A stretch of 39,925 nt of DNA from Candidatus Heimdallarchaeota archaeon (lineage in GTDB: Archaea; Asgardarchaeota; Heimdallarchaeia; Heimdallarchaeales; Heimdallarchaeaceae): contig JAUWPI010000006.1 of the NCBI GenBank assembly GCA_030611665.1, positions 1-39,925 of the forward strand. Reading direction: 5' to 3'. The position numbers and the translations under genes are program-made. This document shows, piece after piece, positions 33,219 to 39,925 of the stretch; within the stretch, counting starts at the first letter, position 1; every line of letters starts with the position of its first letter. Under the pieces are notes generated by a model that was not told the DNA's origin, ran no database searches, and saw only the letters and a list, made by a program, of their open reading frames with translations.

Positions 33219-34361
33219 ATGAAAATTCCATATGGAAAACAGTGGATAAACGATGAAGATATAGATACAGTTACAGAAGTAATGAAATCAGATTTTCTTA
33301 CAACTGGACCTACTGTAAAGAAGTTTGAAGATAAATTTTCCTCCATTGTAAGTTCAAAATACGCTGTTGCTGTTTCAAGCGGAACAGCTGCTCTCCATCT
33401 ATCTGCTCAAGTGCTAGATGTTAAAGAAAATTCTGAAGTTATCACTACACCAATGACTTTTGCAGCTACATCTAATTGCATCTTATATAATAAGGGAAAG
33501 GTTATTTATTCTGACATAACAGGAAGAGGTTTAATAAACCCTCAAGAAATAGAGTTACAAATTACTTCAGAAACTGTAGGGGTAATACCTGTTCATTATA
33601 TGGGATTACCAGCGGATTTAGAGCATATCTCAAAAATAGCTAAAGAGAATGATTTGTTTACAATAGAAGATGCATGTCACGCTTTGGGAGCAAAGTATAA
33701 AGACAGTAGAATAGGTGATTGTAAATATTCAGATCTTGCTGTATTTAGTTTTCATCCAGTAAAACACATTACAACAGGTGAAGGTGGTATAATTACCACA
33801 AATAGTAAATCACTGTACGATAAACTTCTACAGCTTCGCACTCATGGGATAACAAAGAATAAATCTAAATTTAAAACTGAACACACTGAACCATGGTATC
33901 ATGAAATGCATAATCTAGGTTTTAACTACAGATTAACTGATATACAAGCAGCACTTGGGTTAAGTCAATTATCTAGACTTGATGAATTTGTCCAAAGAAG
34001 AAGAGAAATTGCTAACAAATATTTGGACTTTTTTAATGAAATAGGAGACAATTTTGCAGAACCAATAACAGAAAGAGAAAGTGAATATAATTCCTATCAC
34101 TTATTCGTAATTAAATTAATGGATCCCAATAAGAGAAGATCGTTCTTTGAATACTTAATGAAAAAAGAGATCTACTGTCAAATTCACTATATACCTACTT
34201 ATTGGCATCCATATTATAGAGAAAATGGATATAATGGTTCAATATGTCCAAAAGCAGAGGATTTCTATAATAGAATCATCTCCTTACCTATGTATCCAGC
34301 TCTAGAAGATAACCAGTTGGAGTATGTTCTAGATTGCATTAAAGAGTTTCAAAAAATATGA
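33219..34361 (+). CDS. pseC: PLP-dependent UDP-4-keto-sugar aminotransferase, PseC-like
   Basis: DegT/DnrJ/EryC1-family enzyme that aminates C4 of the PseB product. The 380 residues start with IPYGKQWINDEDIDTVTEV and SDFLTTGPTVKKFE, hallmarks of PseC. SSGTAALHL, the PLP-ring aspartate in EDACHALGA (D151), and the Schiff-base lysine in SFHPVKHITTGEGG (K182) are all present. LGFNYRLTDIQAALGLSQL is the usual subunit-contact region. The ATG is 8 nt downstream of the pseB stop, so the two are translated from one message. The family is broad, but context with PseB and PseI makes the 4-amino-altrosamine route the simplest reading. Confidence 0.9.
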   Translation: MKIPYGKQWINDEDIDTVTEVMKSDFLTTGPTVKKFEDKFSSIVSSKYAVAVSSGTAALHLSAQVLDVKENSEVITTPMTFAATSNCILYNKGKVIYSDITGRGLINPQEIELQITSETVGVIPVHYMGLPADLEHISKIAKENDLFTIEDACHALGAKYKDSRIGDCKYSDLAVFSFHPVKHITTGEGGIITTNSKSLYDKLLQLRTHGITKNKSKFKTEHTEPWYHEMHNLGFNYRLTDIQAALGLSQLSRLDEFVQRRREIANKYLDFFNEIGDNFAEPITERESEYNSYHLFVIKLMDPNKRRSFFEYLMKKEIYCQIHYIPTYWHPYYRENGYNGSICPKAEDFYNRIISLPMYPALEDNQLEYVLDCIKEFQKI

Positions 34362-34394
34362 TTTCATGAATTTCAATGAAATTAAGTTTTAATG

Positions 34395-34430
34395 TACAAG
34401 TTTTTAAATAATGTTAAATGAATTATTCAG
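34395..34430 (+). promoter_or_regulatory. TATA promoter giving a leaderless transcript
   Basis: TTTTTAAATA at 34401-34410 lies with its centre ~25 bp before the ATG at 34431, so the isomerase-like gene can be transcribed independently of pseC, without a leader. Confidence 0.6.
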
Positions 34431-35216
34431 ATGAAAAATTTCCAGTTAGGCATTAAATTATGGTCTTCTAATGAGAACTCATTCCCAAAATGCTTAGAAT
34501 TATTAGAAAAAAATATTTTTGACTATGTAGAAATGTATGTTGTTCCAGGACAGAAATTGGTAAATGAATTAAAAAAATTTAACTCTCATGAAGTTATTTT
34601 GCATGGACCCTCTTACAATCACAGCTTCAATATTATAGATAAAAATAAGAACTATTTTAAGGGCTTAAAATCAGTTCTAGAGATTTCTAATATGGTCGAA
34701 AGTAAAAAAGTAATTTTTCATCCAGGTATTATCAATAATGAAACTATTCCAGATCCTCTTTCTTTGACTATATTGCACGTTGAAGAGATTCAAGCTATGG
34801 GTATAGAAGTGATTTTAGAGAATGTACCCCATATAGGAATTGATGGAAAAACAAAATTAGTAGCGGCAGAATTCAACGAATTTAAATTATTAAAAAAGAA
34901 GACAGACGCTCAGACTTGTATTGATGTTGCTCATACTATCGCAAGTGCAAATATATTTAAAGAAAATCCTTTACATTATTTTGAGAAATTTTTGGAATTA
35001 AATCCGATGATGATACATCTTTGTGATGGTGATTATAATTCTACAATTGATAGACATTTAGGATTTAACAAAGGAAATTTTCCTCTTGTTGAAATCATCA
35101 AAAGGATACCAGATAAAATAAAAATATCCTTGGAAACTCCAAAAGAAGATTTTGTCAACCTATCATCTGATATTCAGAATCTAAATATTTTCAAAGAAAC
35201 AATTGGATCACTATAG
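34431..35216 (+). CDS. Sugar phosphate isomerase/epimerase-like TIM-barrel protein
   Basis: The 261-residue product has the xylose-isomerase/AP-endonuclease-2 fold pattern with metal-ligand-like motifs. These are VILHGPSYNHSF, KVIFHPGI, EVILENVPHIG (Glu), TCIDVAHTIASA (Asp/His), MMIHLCDGDYN and the final KISLETPKED (Glu). It follows pseC by 70 bp with its own promoter. No step of the canonical pseudaminic acid pathway uses such a protein. It could isomerise or epimerise a free sugar intermediate, or act on a different branch of the locus. Exact reaction unknown. Confidence 0.7.
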   Translation: MKNFQLGIKLWSSNENSFPKCLELLEKNIFDYVEMYVVPGQKLVNELKKFNSHEVILHGPSYNHSFNIIDKNKNYFKGLKSVLEISNMVESKKVIFHPGIINNETIPDPLSLTILHVEEIQAMGIEVILENVPHIGIDGKTKLVAAEFNEFKLLKKKTDAQTCIDVAHTIASANIFKENPLHYFEKFLELNPMMIHLCDGDYNSTIDRHLGFNKGNFPLVEIIKRIPDKIKISLETPKEDFVNLSSDIQNLNIFKETIGSL

Positions 35217-35282
35217 ATTTTAGATATAGACCTTTAGTGATATCCAAAAGAAGTATTATCTAAACTTTTTCGCATAAAAAAG

Positions 35283-35339
35283 CCAGAAACCAACAATGTA
35301 CCAATTTCTGGAAGTGCTGATTTCATTGGAACTTTTTTT
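35283..35339 (+). terminator. Hairpin plus T-run terminator
   Basis: CCAGAAA (35283-35289) and TTTCTGG (35305-35311) form a perfect 7-bp stem with a 15-nt loop, followed by TTTTTTT at 35333-35339. It lies 70 bp after the isomerase-like gene and ends the glycan locus. Confidence 0.4.
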
Positions 35340-35389
35340 GATGTACTGGAAATAAGTTTAATATGTTAAATTTAAAGAAAACTAAAAAG

Positions 35390-37270
35390 CTAACTACGAT
35401 ACAAAATATTCTCTAATCTAAATGAGGGAAATTCACTTTTAGCTGTAGTTTTATTTTCATGTTTGAAATAGAATGTTTCTAGTTTAATTACATCTTGTTG
35501 AGATATGTTTGGGAGAGTTAGAGTTAAAAGAAAATCTATGTCGATCTGTGCTAATGCTCTCCCTTTTTCCATACTTTTAATATGATAAAGATTGTTGAAA
35601 TCTTGGGAGTTTAAAATACTAGATAATGCATAGATATTGAAAGAGCTATCTCTAAGTTTTAACGAATGTACATTATTCAAATGATAATACCCATTAGTAT
35701 CAACACTAGATATAATGTTATATCCAGTCTGTCGAATTAGAATTTTGGGATTTTCAATTATCTCTTTGTTATAGCCTCCTGACCAAAGATTCTTAGAATC
35801 AAGGTTCAGCCAGTTTCCTTTATAATTTATGTGAAAAGGGAGAACTTGACTGCTGGATATAATACCCCTTTTCCAATATTTTCCCTTTGATTCAGTTGCG
35901 ATTATATTTTTTTGTCCTATTCTGCTTCTGATCCCCGTATGGATTGTTGCAATATCAGTAATCTTTAAACTAGAAGTAGCTTCCCAATTGTAAATGAAAT
36001 TTTCATCTTCTTCATTGAAATACAAATGAAATCTGTTCAAAGGTGTATCATCAAATCTGTTTTGGAAGTTAGGATAAGATATCCAGTCACTATCTAAGAA
36101 ATCATTTTTAGAAGCAATTAGGTTAGCTGGAAACGCATCAGCTGTAACAATAACTGAACTGTCAGCTGTTCTCTTGAGAAATGATAGGGTAGGACGACCA
36201 ATAGTCACGTAGGAAAAAGGCTCAAAACCTAGCATGCTAAACTCTAGAATTCTTGTATTTTGAAGGATGAAAGATCTTATTTTAGAATAATACTTACCTA
36301 AAAGAAAAGAATCAGGAGTGATAATTCCAAGTATTCCACCATTCTTTAGTAATTTGATTGAACGCTCTATAAAGAGGGGATACATACTGAGCTTGTATTC
36401 AGCTGTAAGAAAATTATCGCGCAAGAATTTCTTATAATCATCATGATAGTTCTGTGCATTTCTCAAACCATAGACCATGTAGGGAGGATTGCTGACGATA
36501 ATGTCGAAACGGAAATCACTATCTGATGAATTAGATGGATGTGGAACAGGTTTAGAGAAAAATTCCAATTCCATATCTGAAGCAAAGTTAAAAGTTTCGG
36601 TTAGTAGAGAGTTACCTAACAAGAAATTACTAGAAAGATTAGGTAATGGCACATCTGGATAATGGAGAGATAGAAAGAAAGAAATTCTTAGTTTACAGAT
36701 GGCAAGCGCAATAGGATCTAAATCAAAGCCATAAAGGTTTGATGTGACAAATTTTAAGAAATCAGCTGATCGCAACTCTTGTTTTTCGAGGACATTTTCC
36801 CTGATATAGGATAAAATTGGTAAGATAAGATTCCCTGTTCCACAAGCAATGTCTGCTATGTGGATATGATTAAGTGATTTATCTCTATTTGAATTCTTAA
36901 AATGGTGAAAAGATTGTTTAACGATATATTGTGAAATGTATAAGGGAGTGAAAAACTGTCCTTTGCTTTTGAGGGATTGAGTTGTACAATTAATTGATGA
37001 TAGGTGGAATGGAGTAAGATGAGAAGAAGATAGATTTTCGTCTAAGGAAAAGTGAATCTTTTCTGGGATTGATGATAATTTGCTAGAAGTGTTAAAAAAG
37101 ATGTCGTGTAGAGGAGAATTTCGGAAAAAAGAAAGGAATTCTTCAGGTTTACTGGTATAATTAATTAAGTTGTGAAAAACATACAACCAAAGTTTGTTAG
37201 GATTCTTAAGATCATTATATCTCTTGGTTAGTTTCTTAAGAGGAAGATATGAAGAATTCTTATTTGTCAC
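35390..37270 (-). CDS. N6-adenine DNA methyltransferase with C-terminal target-recognition domain (Eco57I/TaqI-like), no nuclease visible
   Basis: Start is GTG at 37270. Residues ~95-340 form the amino-methyltransferase domain. GQFFTPLYISQYIVKQ is the typical lead-in, motif I is IADIACGTGNLILPIL, followed by YGFDLDPIALAICKLRI, and the catalytic motif IV is FDIIVSNPPYMVYG. After KNGGILGIITPDSFLLGKYY the remaining ~270 residues look like a TaqI-C/type-I-S recognition domain (ITDIATIHTGIRSR; SMEKGRALAQIDIDFLLTLTLP). At 626 residues it lacks the N-terminal PD-(D/E)XK nuclease of fused type IIG enzymes, and no restriction gene is adjacent. It may be an orphan methylase for regulation or for protection against mobile DNA. 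Confidence 0.88.
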   Translation of the reverse strand: MTNKNSSYLPLKKLTKRYNDLKNPNKLWLYVFHNLINYTSKPEEFLSFFRNSPLHDIFFNTSSKLSSIPEKIHFSLDENLSSSHLTPFHLSSINCTTQSLKSKGQFFTPLYISQYIVKQSFHHFKNSNRDKSLNHIHIADIACGTGNLILPILSYIRENVLEKQELRSADFLKFVTSNLYGFDLDPIALAICKLRISFFLSLHYPDVPLPNLSSNFLLGNSLLTETFNFASDMELEFFSKPVPHPSNSSDSDFRFDIIVSNPPYMVYGLRNAQNYHDDYKKFLRDNFLTAEYKLSMYPLFIERSIKLLKNGGILGIITPDSFLLGKYYSKIRSFILQNTRILEFSMLGFEPFSYVTIGRPTLSFLKRTADSSVIVTADAFPANLIASKNDFLDSDWISYPNFQNRFDDTPLNRFHLYFNEEDENFIYNWEATSSLKITDIATIHTGIRSRIGQKNIIATESKGKYWKRGIISSSQVLPFHINYKGNWLNLDSKNLWSGGYNKEIIENPKILIRQTGYNIISSVDTNGYYHLNNVHSLKLRDSSFNIYALSSILNSQDFNNLYHIKSMEKGRALAQIDIDFLLTLTLPNISQQDVIKLETFYFKHENKTTAKSEFPSFRLENILYRS

Positions 37271-37406
37271 AGATTAAAAATTACAAGAGAAAATAAAAAT
37301 CTTATTGTCAGAACTGATAAGATTATTGAATGGGAAAAATGAAGTGAAGCAGATTAATGGACATATATATCCAGATAATGTACAGAGCTATATGTTAAAC
37401 GAAAGT

Positions 37407-37505
37407 ATTGAAAGTGATTGGAACTGACACTTAGATATACCTCATCTCTCAATTTACGGCGGTCATATTTTCACTTTCAATCAACCGTCTCTGGTCATAT
37501 TTATA
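37407..37505 (+). promoter_or_regulatory. Repeat-rich upstream region of the TFB gene
   Basis: ATTGAAAGTGA (37407-37417) and its exact reverse complement TCACTTTCAAT (37471-37481) lie 53 bp apart. GGTCATATTT occurs directly repeated at 37461-37470 and 37493-37502. The second copy runs into a TATA-like CATATTTATAG, ~35 bp before the ATG at 37536. The pattern suggests operator sites around the promoter, possibly for autoregulation. The rest of 37271-37535 shows no gene. Confidence 0.5.
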
Positions 37506-37535
37506 GTGCTTTTCGAATGTAATAGTAGAAAGAAT

Positions 37536-38468
37536 ATGTCAGAAACATTAATCATTGAAGATGAAATTGTTTGTGAAGAGTGCGGGAAAGCAACCCTAGT
37601 GGAAACTAGATCAGATGTTGTATGCCGAAACTGTGGTGTGGTTAAGGATAAGATTTATGAGGGTACACATTTCGTAGATCGATCAAGTGATTCTAGTCGC
37701 ATGGGGTCTCCTGAAAGTAGGAGAGGGAAATCAACTTACTTTAGATTTTACGATGCTTCTGTTGGTGTGAATAGAAGTAGATACAGACGCATGTACAATG
37801 CAGAGCATTCACTATACGATGCTATTCAAGAAAATAAGAGTCGACTACTTGGGATCTTAACACGAATTGGTTTAACTGAAAACCAGAAGAATGATATAAT
37901 GTTCGAGTTAAACAAAATCTACAATGATGCTAGACGATCTAATCAAAAAGTCACCAATATTTTTCTTATAGCTTGTGCTATAACTATTAAATATTTAAAG
38001 AACAAAGGACATGCAACCTCTATTTCAGACATTGTCAAAATATTCAAAGAACACAATTGCAAGCTTTCTGCAAAGGCAGTGAGAGATTATATCCTTGAAA
38101 ACAATATTAACTATACAGCTAATTCAGCTGAAGAGTTTGTTCCCAAATATATGGCTAAACTTCGTGCTAATCTTGTTTTTAGAGGTAAATTGCAGGCTCT
38201 CGACCCCAATGATGATCTCAAAGATGAAAAGGTACTGACAACTATTGAGAAGTTAGCTCTGAAACTTAGTCAGATAAAATCAAATGGACGAAAACCATCC
38301 ACTTTCAGCGTATCCTGTATTTTCCTTGCATCAAACTTAGTGGGATATAGATACATTGGGCAAGAACTGTTTACTAAAGAAGAAATATCTAGAGTATGTC
38401 AAATTCCAAGTACTACTCTTAGAGAACATTGTAGATTTTTAAATACTCATCTTCAAATGAAAATCTAA
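37536..38468 (+). CDS. tfb: Transcription initiation factor IIB (TFB), divergent
   Basis: ATG at 37536 (MSETLIIEDEIV) fits the promoter; the earlier TTG-type start adds only a non-conserved leader. Residues 13-33 are a zinc ribbon with C13, C16, C30 and C33. A linker with DRSSDSSRMGSPES takes the place of the B-reader/linker. Two cyclin folds follow (~100-200 and ~205-305; e.g. NIFLIACAITIKYLKNKG and STFSVSCIFLASNLVGYRY). TFB recruits RNA polymerase to TATA/TBP complexes. At 310 residues the length is normal, but the linker and cyclin sequences look less conserved than a housekeeping TFB. It may be one of several paralogues with a specialised role. Confidence 0.92.
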   Translation: MSETLIIEDEIVCEECGKATLVETRSDVVCRNCGVVKDKIYEGTHFVDRSSDSSRMGSPESRRGKSTYFRFYDASVGVNRSRYRRMYNAEHSLYDAIQENKSRLLGILTRIGLTENQKNDIMFELNKIYNDARRSNQKVTNIFLIACAITIKYLKNKGHATSISDIVKIFKEHNCKLSAKAVRDYILENNINYTANSAEEFVPKYMAKLRANLVFRGKLQALDPNDDLKDEKVLTTIEKLALKLSQIKSNGRKPSTFSVSCIFLASNLVGYRYIGQELFTKEEISRVCQIPSTTLREHCRFLNTHLQMKI

Positions 38469-38477
38469 TAATTTTCA

Positions 38478-38500
38478 TTTTTTTTGTTTTCTGTTTTTTT
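38478..38500 (+). terminator. Oligo-T terminator after tfb
   Basis: Three T runs (8, 4 and 7 bases) within 23 bases, starting 10 bp after the stop codon. The following gap to 38648 has a small CTGTTA/TAACAG hairpin at 38570-38590 and no supported gene. Confidence 0.55.
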
Positions 38501-38648
38501 AGCTCCACTAAGCAAAATATACATTGAAATGATGTTTATTCTCCGTTTTATTAGTTTTATGGTAAGCTTCTGTTAGACTTCTATTAACAGTATAGATAAT
38601 TTTAAAACTCCTCTTTATTAAGTAGAATTAAAGAAAACACTGATTTAT

Positions 38649-39925
38649 ATGCCATCTAAAGCTGACAAAAAAAACATACTCAAATTGATTAAATCTAAGA
38701 TGTTAATATCTAGATTAGACGCAATTCACGAATTGAAAGAATTGGGTGGTGCAGCTGATTTTGCAGTTTCTGCTCTAATTCGCATAGTCAAGAAGGATGA
38801 AGACGACCTAGCTCGTATTAATGCTTTAGATGTTCTAGCAGGTTTATCTGAGATATCACAAGAAGTAATTGCTGTAATAGAAGATTCTCTGAATTCCAAC
38901 AGTATTGGAGTGCAGAAAAAAGCTGAAAAAATATTAGCGAATATGGATAGAGACGTTCAGGTTATTCCACTTCCAAGTGAAGAACCTTCAACAGCTGATG
39001 AAACAGAAGTCGAAGCAGAAGATACGCCAACACAAGAAGGATTCTTTGAACCTGTAAAAGAAGAACAGCTTCAAAAACAAACAGCTGCTTCAGTTAATGA
39101 AAATGAAGTATCAGAGGATTGGCAATTTGAGGAATTTGGTGTAGGGGAAACAACAGATTTAGATTCAGCAATTGCATCTGATGTATCACCAGATCAAGCA
39201 CCACAACAAGTGGAACCTGAAGAAGTTATAAGTGAAGAGATTCCTCCAATGGAAGACCTTCAACCACCCGTCGAAGAAGAAAGCATAGAAGCTGTTGAAG
39301 AAGTAGCAGTTGAAGAAGTAGCAGTTGAAGAAGTAGCAGTTGAAGAAGTAGCAGTTGAAGAAGAAATTAAAGAACCACGTAATCTAGAAGAAGAATTAAT
39401 ACTAAAAGAGTTAGGAGACACTCCTTTCACAGTATCGTTGTGTAATCTAGAAACACTTTTTGAAGAATTAGACAAACTTGATGAAGATGATGAAAGAAAT
39501 CATCAATTTATACATCTGAAGGTTAATGAATCGATGGATCAATTGATGGAACGTCTTTACAAACTAATTGGTATCACAGCAGAGGAAGAATGGCAAAAAT
39601 TCATAACTTACAAATTTAATACAGGAGATCAAGAAAATCTACAAAAAATTATTTCTTTATTATCAAACAAAGTAAAGGAAAACAAGTGTGATTTTTGCAT
39701 ATTATCATATCTTATATTCATTGGCTCTCTCTCACAAAAATTCGGTATGATAGAAGAAACAGTTACATTTTACGAATTTATACTCAACCAAGATTCTTCT
39801 AATATGATTGTTTTACACAATTTAGGTATGCTCTATGGAAAACTAGGCCAATCTGATGAAGCAATCAAGCAATTCGAAAAAATAATTGAAAGAGAACCAA
39901 AAAATGCTTTAGCTTATGCTCGAGT
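38649..39925 (+). CDS. HEAT-like/TPR protein with long acidic linker (3' end outside window)
   Basis: The frame opens at ATG 38649 and stays open to the window edge, giving 425 visible residues. Residues ~1-100 are helical and HEAT/armadillo-like (SRLDAIHELKELGGAADFAV; LARINALDVLAGLSEIS). Residues ~110-255 are strongly acidic and low in complexity, with a tandem pentapeptide EEVAV. From ~255 a mixed helical region leads into at least one TPR (VLHNLGMLYGKLGQSDEAIKQFEKIIEREPKNAL) at the edge. It is probably a cytoplasmic scaffold or adaptor; no catalytic motif is seen. Head and tail helical repeats joined by an acidic spacer suggest a protein-interaction role. Confidence 0.75.
   Translation, partial: MPSKADKKNILKLIKSKMLISRLDAIHELKELGGAADFAVSALIRIVKKDEDDLARINALDVLAGLSEISQEVIAVIEDSLNSNSIGVQKKAEKILANMDRDVQVIPLPSEEPSTADETEVEAEDTPTQEGFFEPVKEEQLQKQTAASVNENEVSEDWQFEEFGVGETTDLDSAIASDVSPDQAPQQVEPEEVISEEIPPMEDLQPPVEEESIEAVEEVAVEEVAVEEVAVEEVAVEEEIKEPRNLEEELILKELGDTPFTVSLCNLETLFEELDKLDEDDERNHQFIHLKVNESMDQLMERLYKLIGITAEEEWQKFITYKFNTGDQENLQKIISLLSNKVKENKCDFCILSYLIFIGSLSQKFGMIEETVTFYEFILNQDSSNMIVLHNLGMLYGKLGQSDEAIKQFEKIIEREPKNALAYAR
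39297..39356 (+). repeat. Four tandem copies of a 15-bp unit coding EEVAV
   Basis: GAAGAAGTAGCAGTT repeated four times in succession without mismatches, in frame within the acidic linker of the 38649 gene. Perfect copies suggest recent expansion by slippage or unequal recombination. Confidence 0.9.

Noticed and set aside
39260-39475. Ser/Thr-repeat open frame on the minus strand
   Set aside because: It is the antisense of the EEVAV acidic repeat in the 38649 gene.
1-39925. tRNA, rRNA, CRISPR arrays or complete insertion sequences
   Set aside because: I found no cloverleaf-like GC-rich segments in the gaps, no regularly spaced repeats of CRISPR size, and no transposase gene. Without a search tool, a small or degenerate RNA gene could still be missed.

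Overview
The window looks like AT-rich archaeal DNA. It encodes a TFIIB-type transcription factor (37536-38468). Several genes have a TATA-like box about 25 bp upstream of an ATG with no room for a leader. NosD-type beta-helix surface proteins and large TPR proteins with a profilin-like (longin/roadblock-like) C-terminal domain are also present. The last two traits are common in Asgard archaea, so an Asgard-type genome is my best guess. No rRNA, tRNA or ribosomal gene is present to settle it.

Layout. (1) 1-911: the 3' end of a beta-helix surface protein. (2) 1089-2883: a compact integrase cassette of three very small genes, a ribbon-helix-helix protein with an apparent ATT start, and a tyrosine recombinase. 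Each stop codon lies next to or inside the ribosome-binding site of the following gene. (3) 2973-7093: two tandem TPR proteins with a C-terminal profilin-like domain. An 80%-identical, stop-containing fragment of the second one survives at 9035-9110. (4) 7101-11806: two exported, membrane-anchored surface proteins, a metzincin-type metalloprotease and a double beta-helix/Ig-like protein. (5) 11915-15980: an MFS transporter fused to a PhoU/DUF47-like domain, a polytopic GT-C-like glycosyltransferase and a METTL16-like methyltransferase with an altered NPPF motif. (6) 16089-35216: a surface-glycan locus. (7) 35390-38468: an orphan adenine DNA methyltransferase and TFB. (8) 38649-end: a HEAT/TPR-like acidic protein running off the window.

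The glycan locus is the main system. It combines three sugar-modifying modules. A pseudaminic-acid-type route is represented by PseB, PseC, PseI and an SpsF/PseF-like cytidylyltransferase. A UDP-ManNAc to UDP-ManNAcA route is represented by WecB and WecC, next to an asparagine-synthase-like amidotransferase. A complete sulfation set consists of a fused ATP sulfurylase-APS kinase, a PAP phosphatase and a PAPS sulfotransferase. Glycosyltransferases, acyltransferases (one frameshifted) and a Wzx-type flippase complete it. I infer an exported, sulfated, acidic glycan carrying a pseudaminic-acid-like sugar. The asparagine-rich surface proteins nearby are possible acceptors. PseG and PseH, needed for a canonical pseudaminate pathway, are not in the window. 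A sugar-isomerase-like TIM-barrel gene and a hexapeptide acyltransferase sit where they might be expected.
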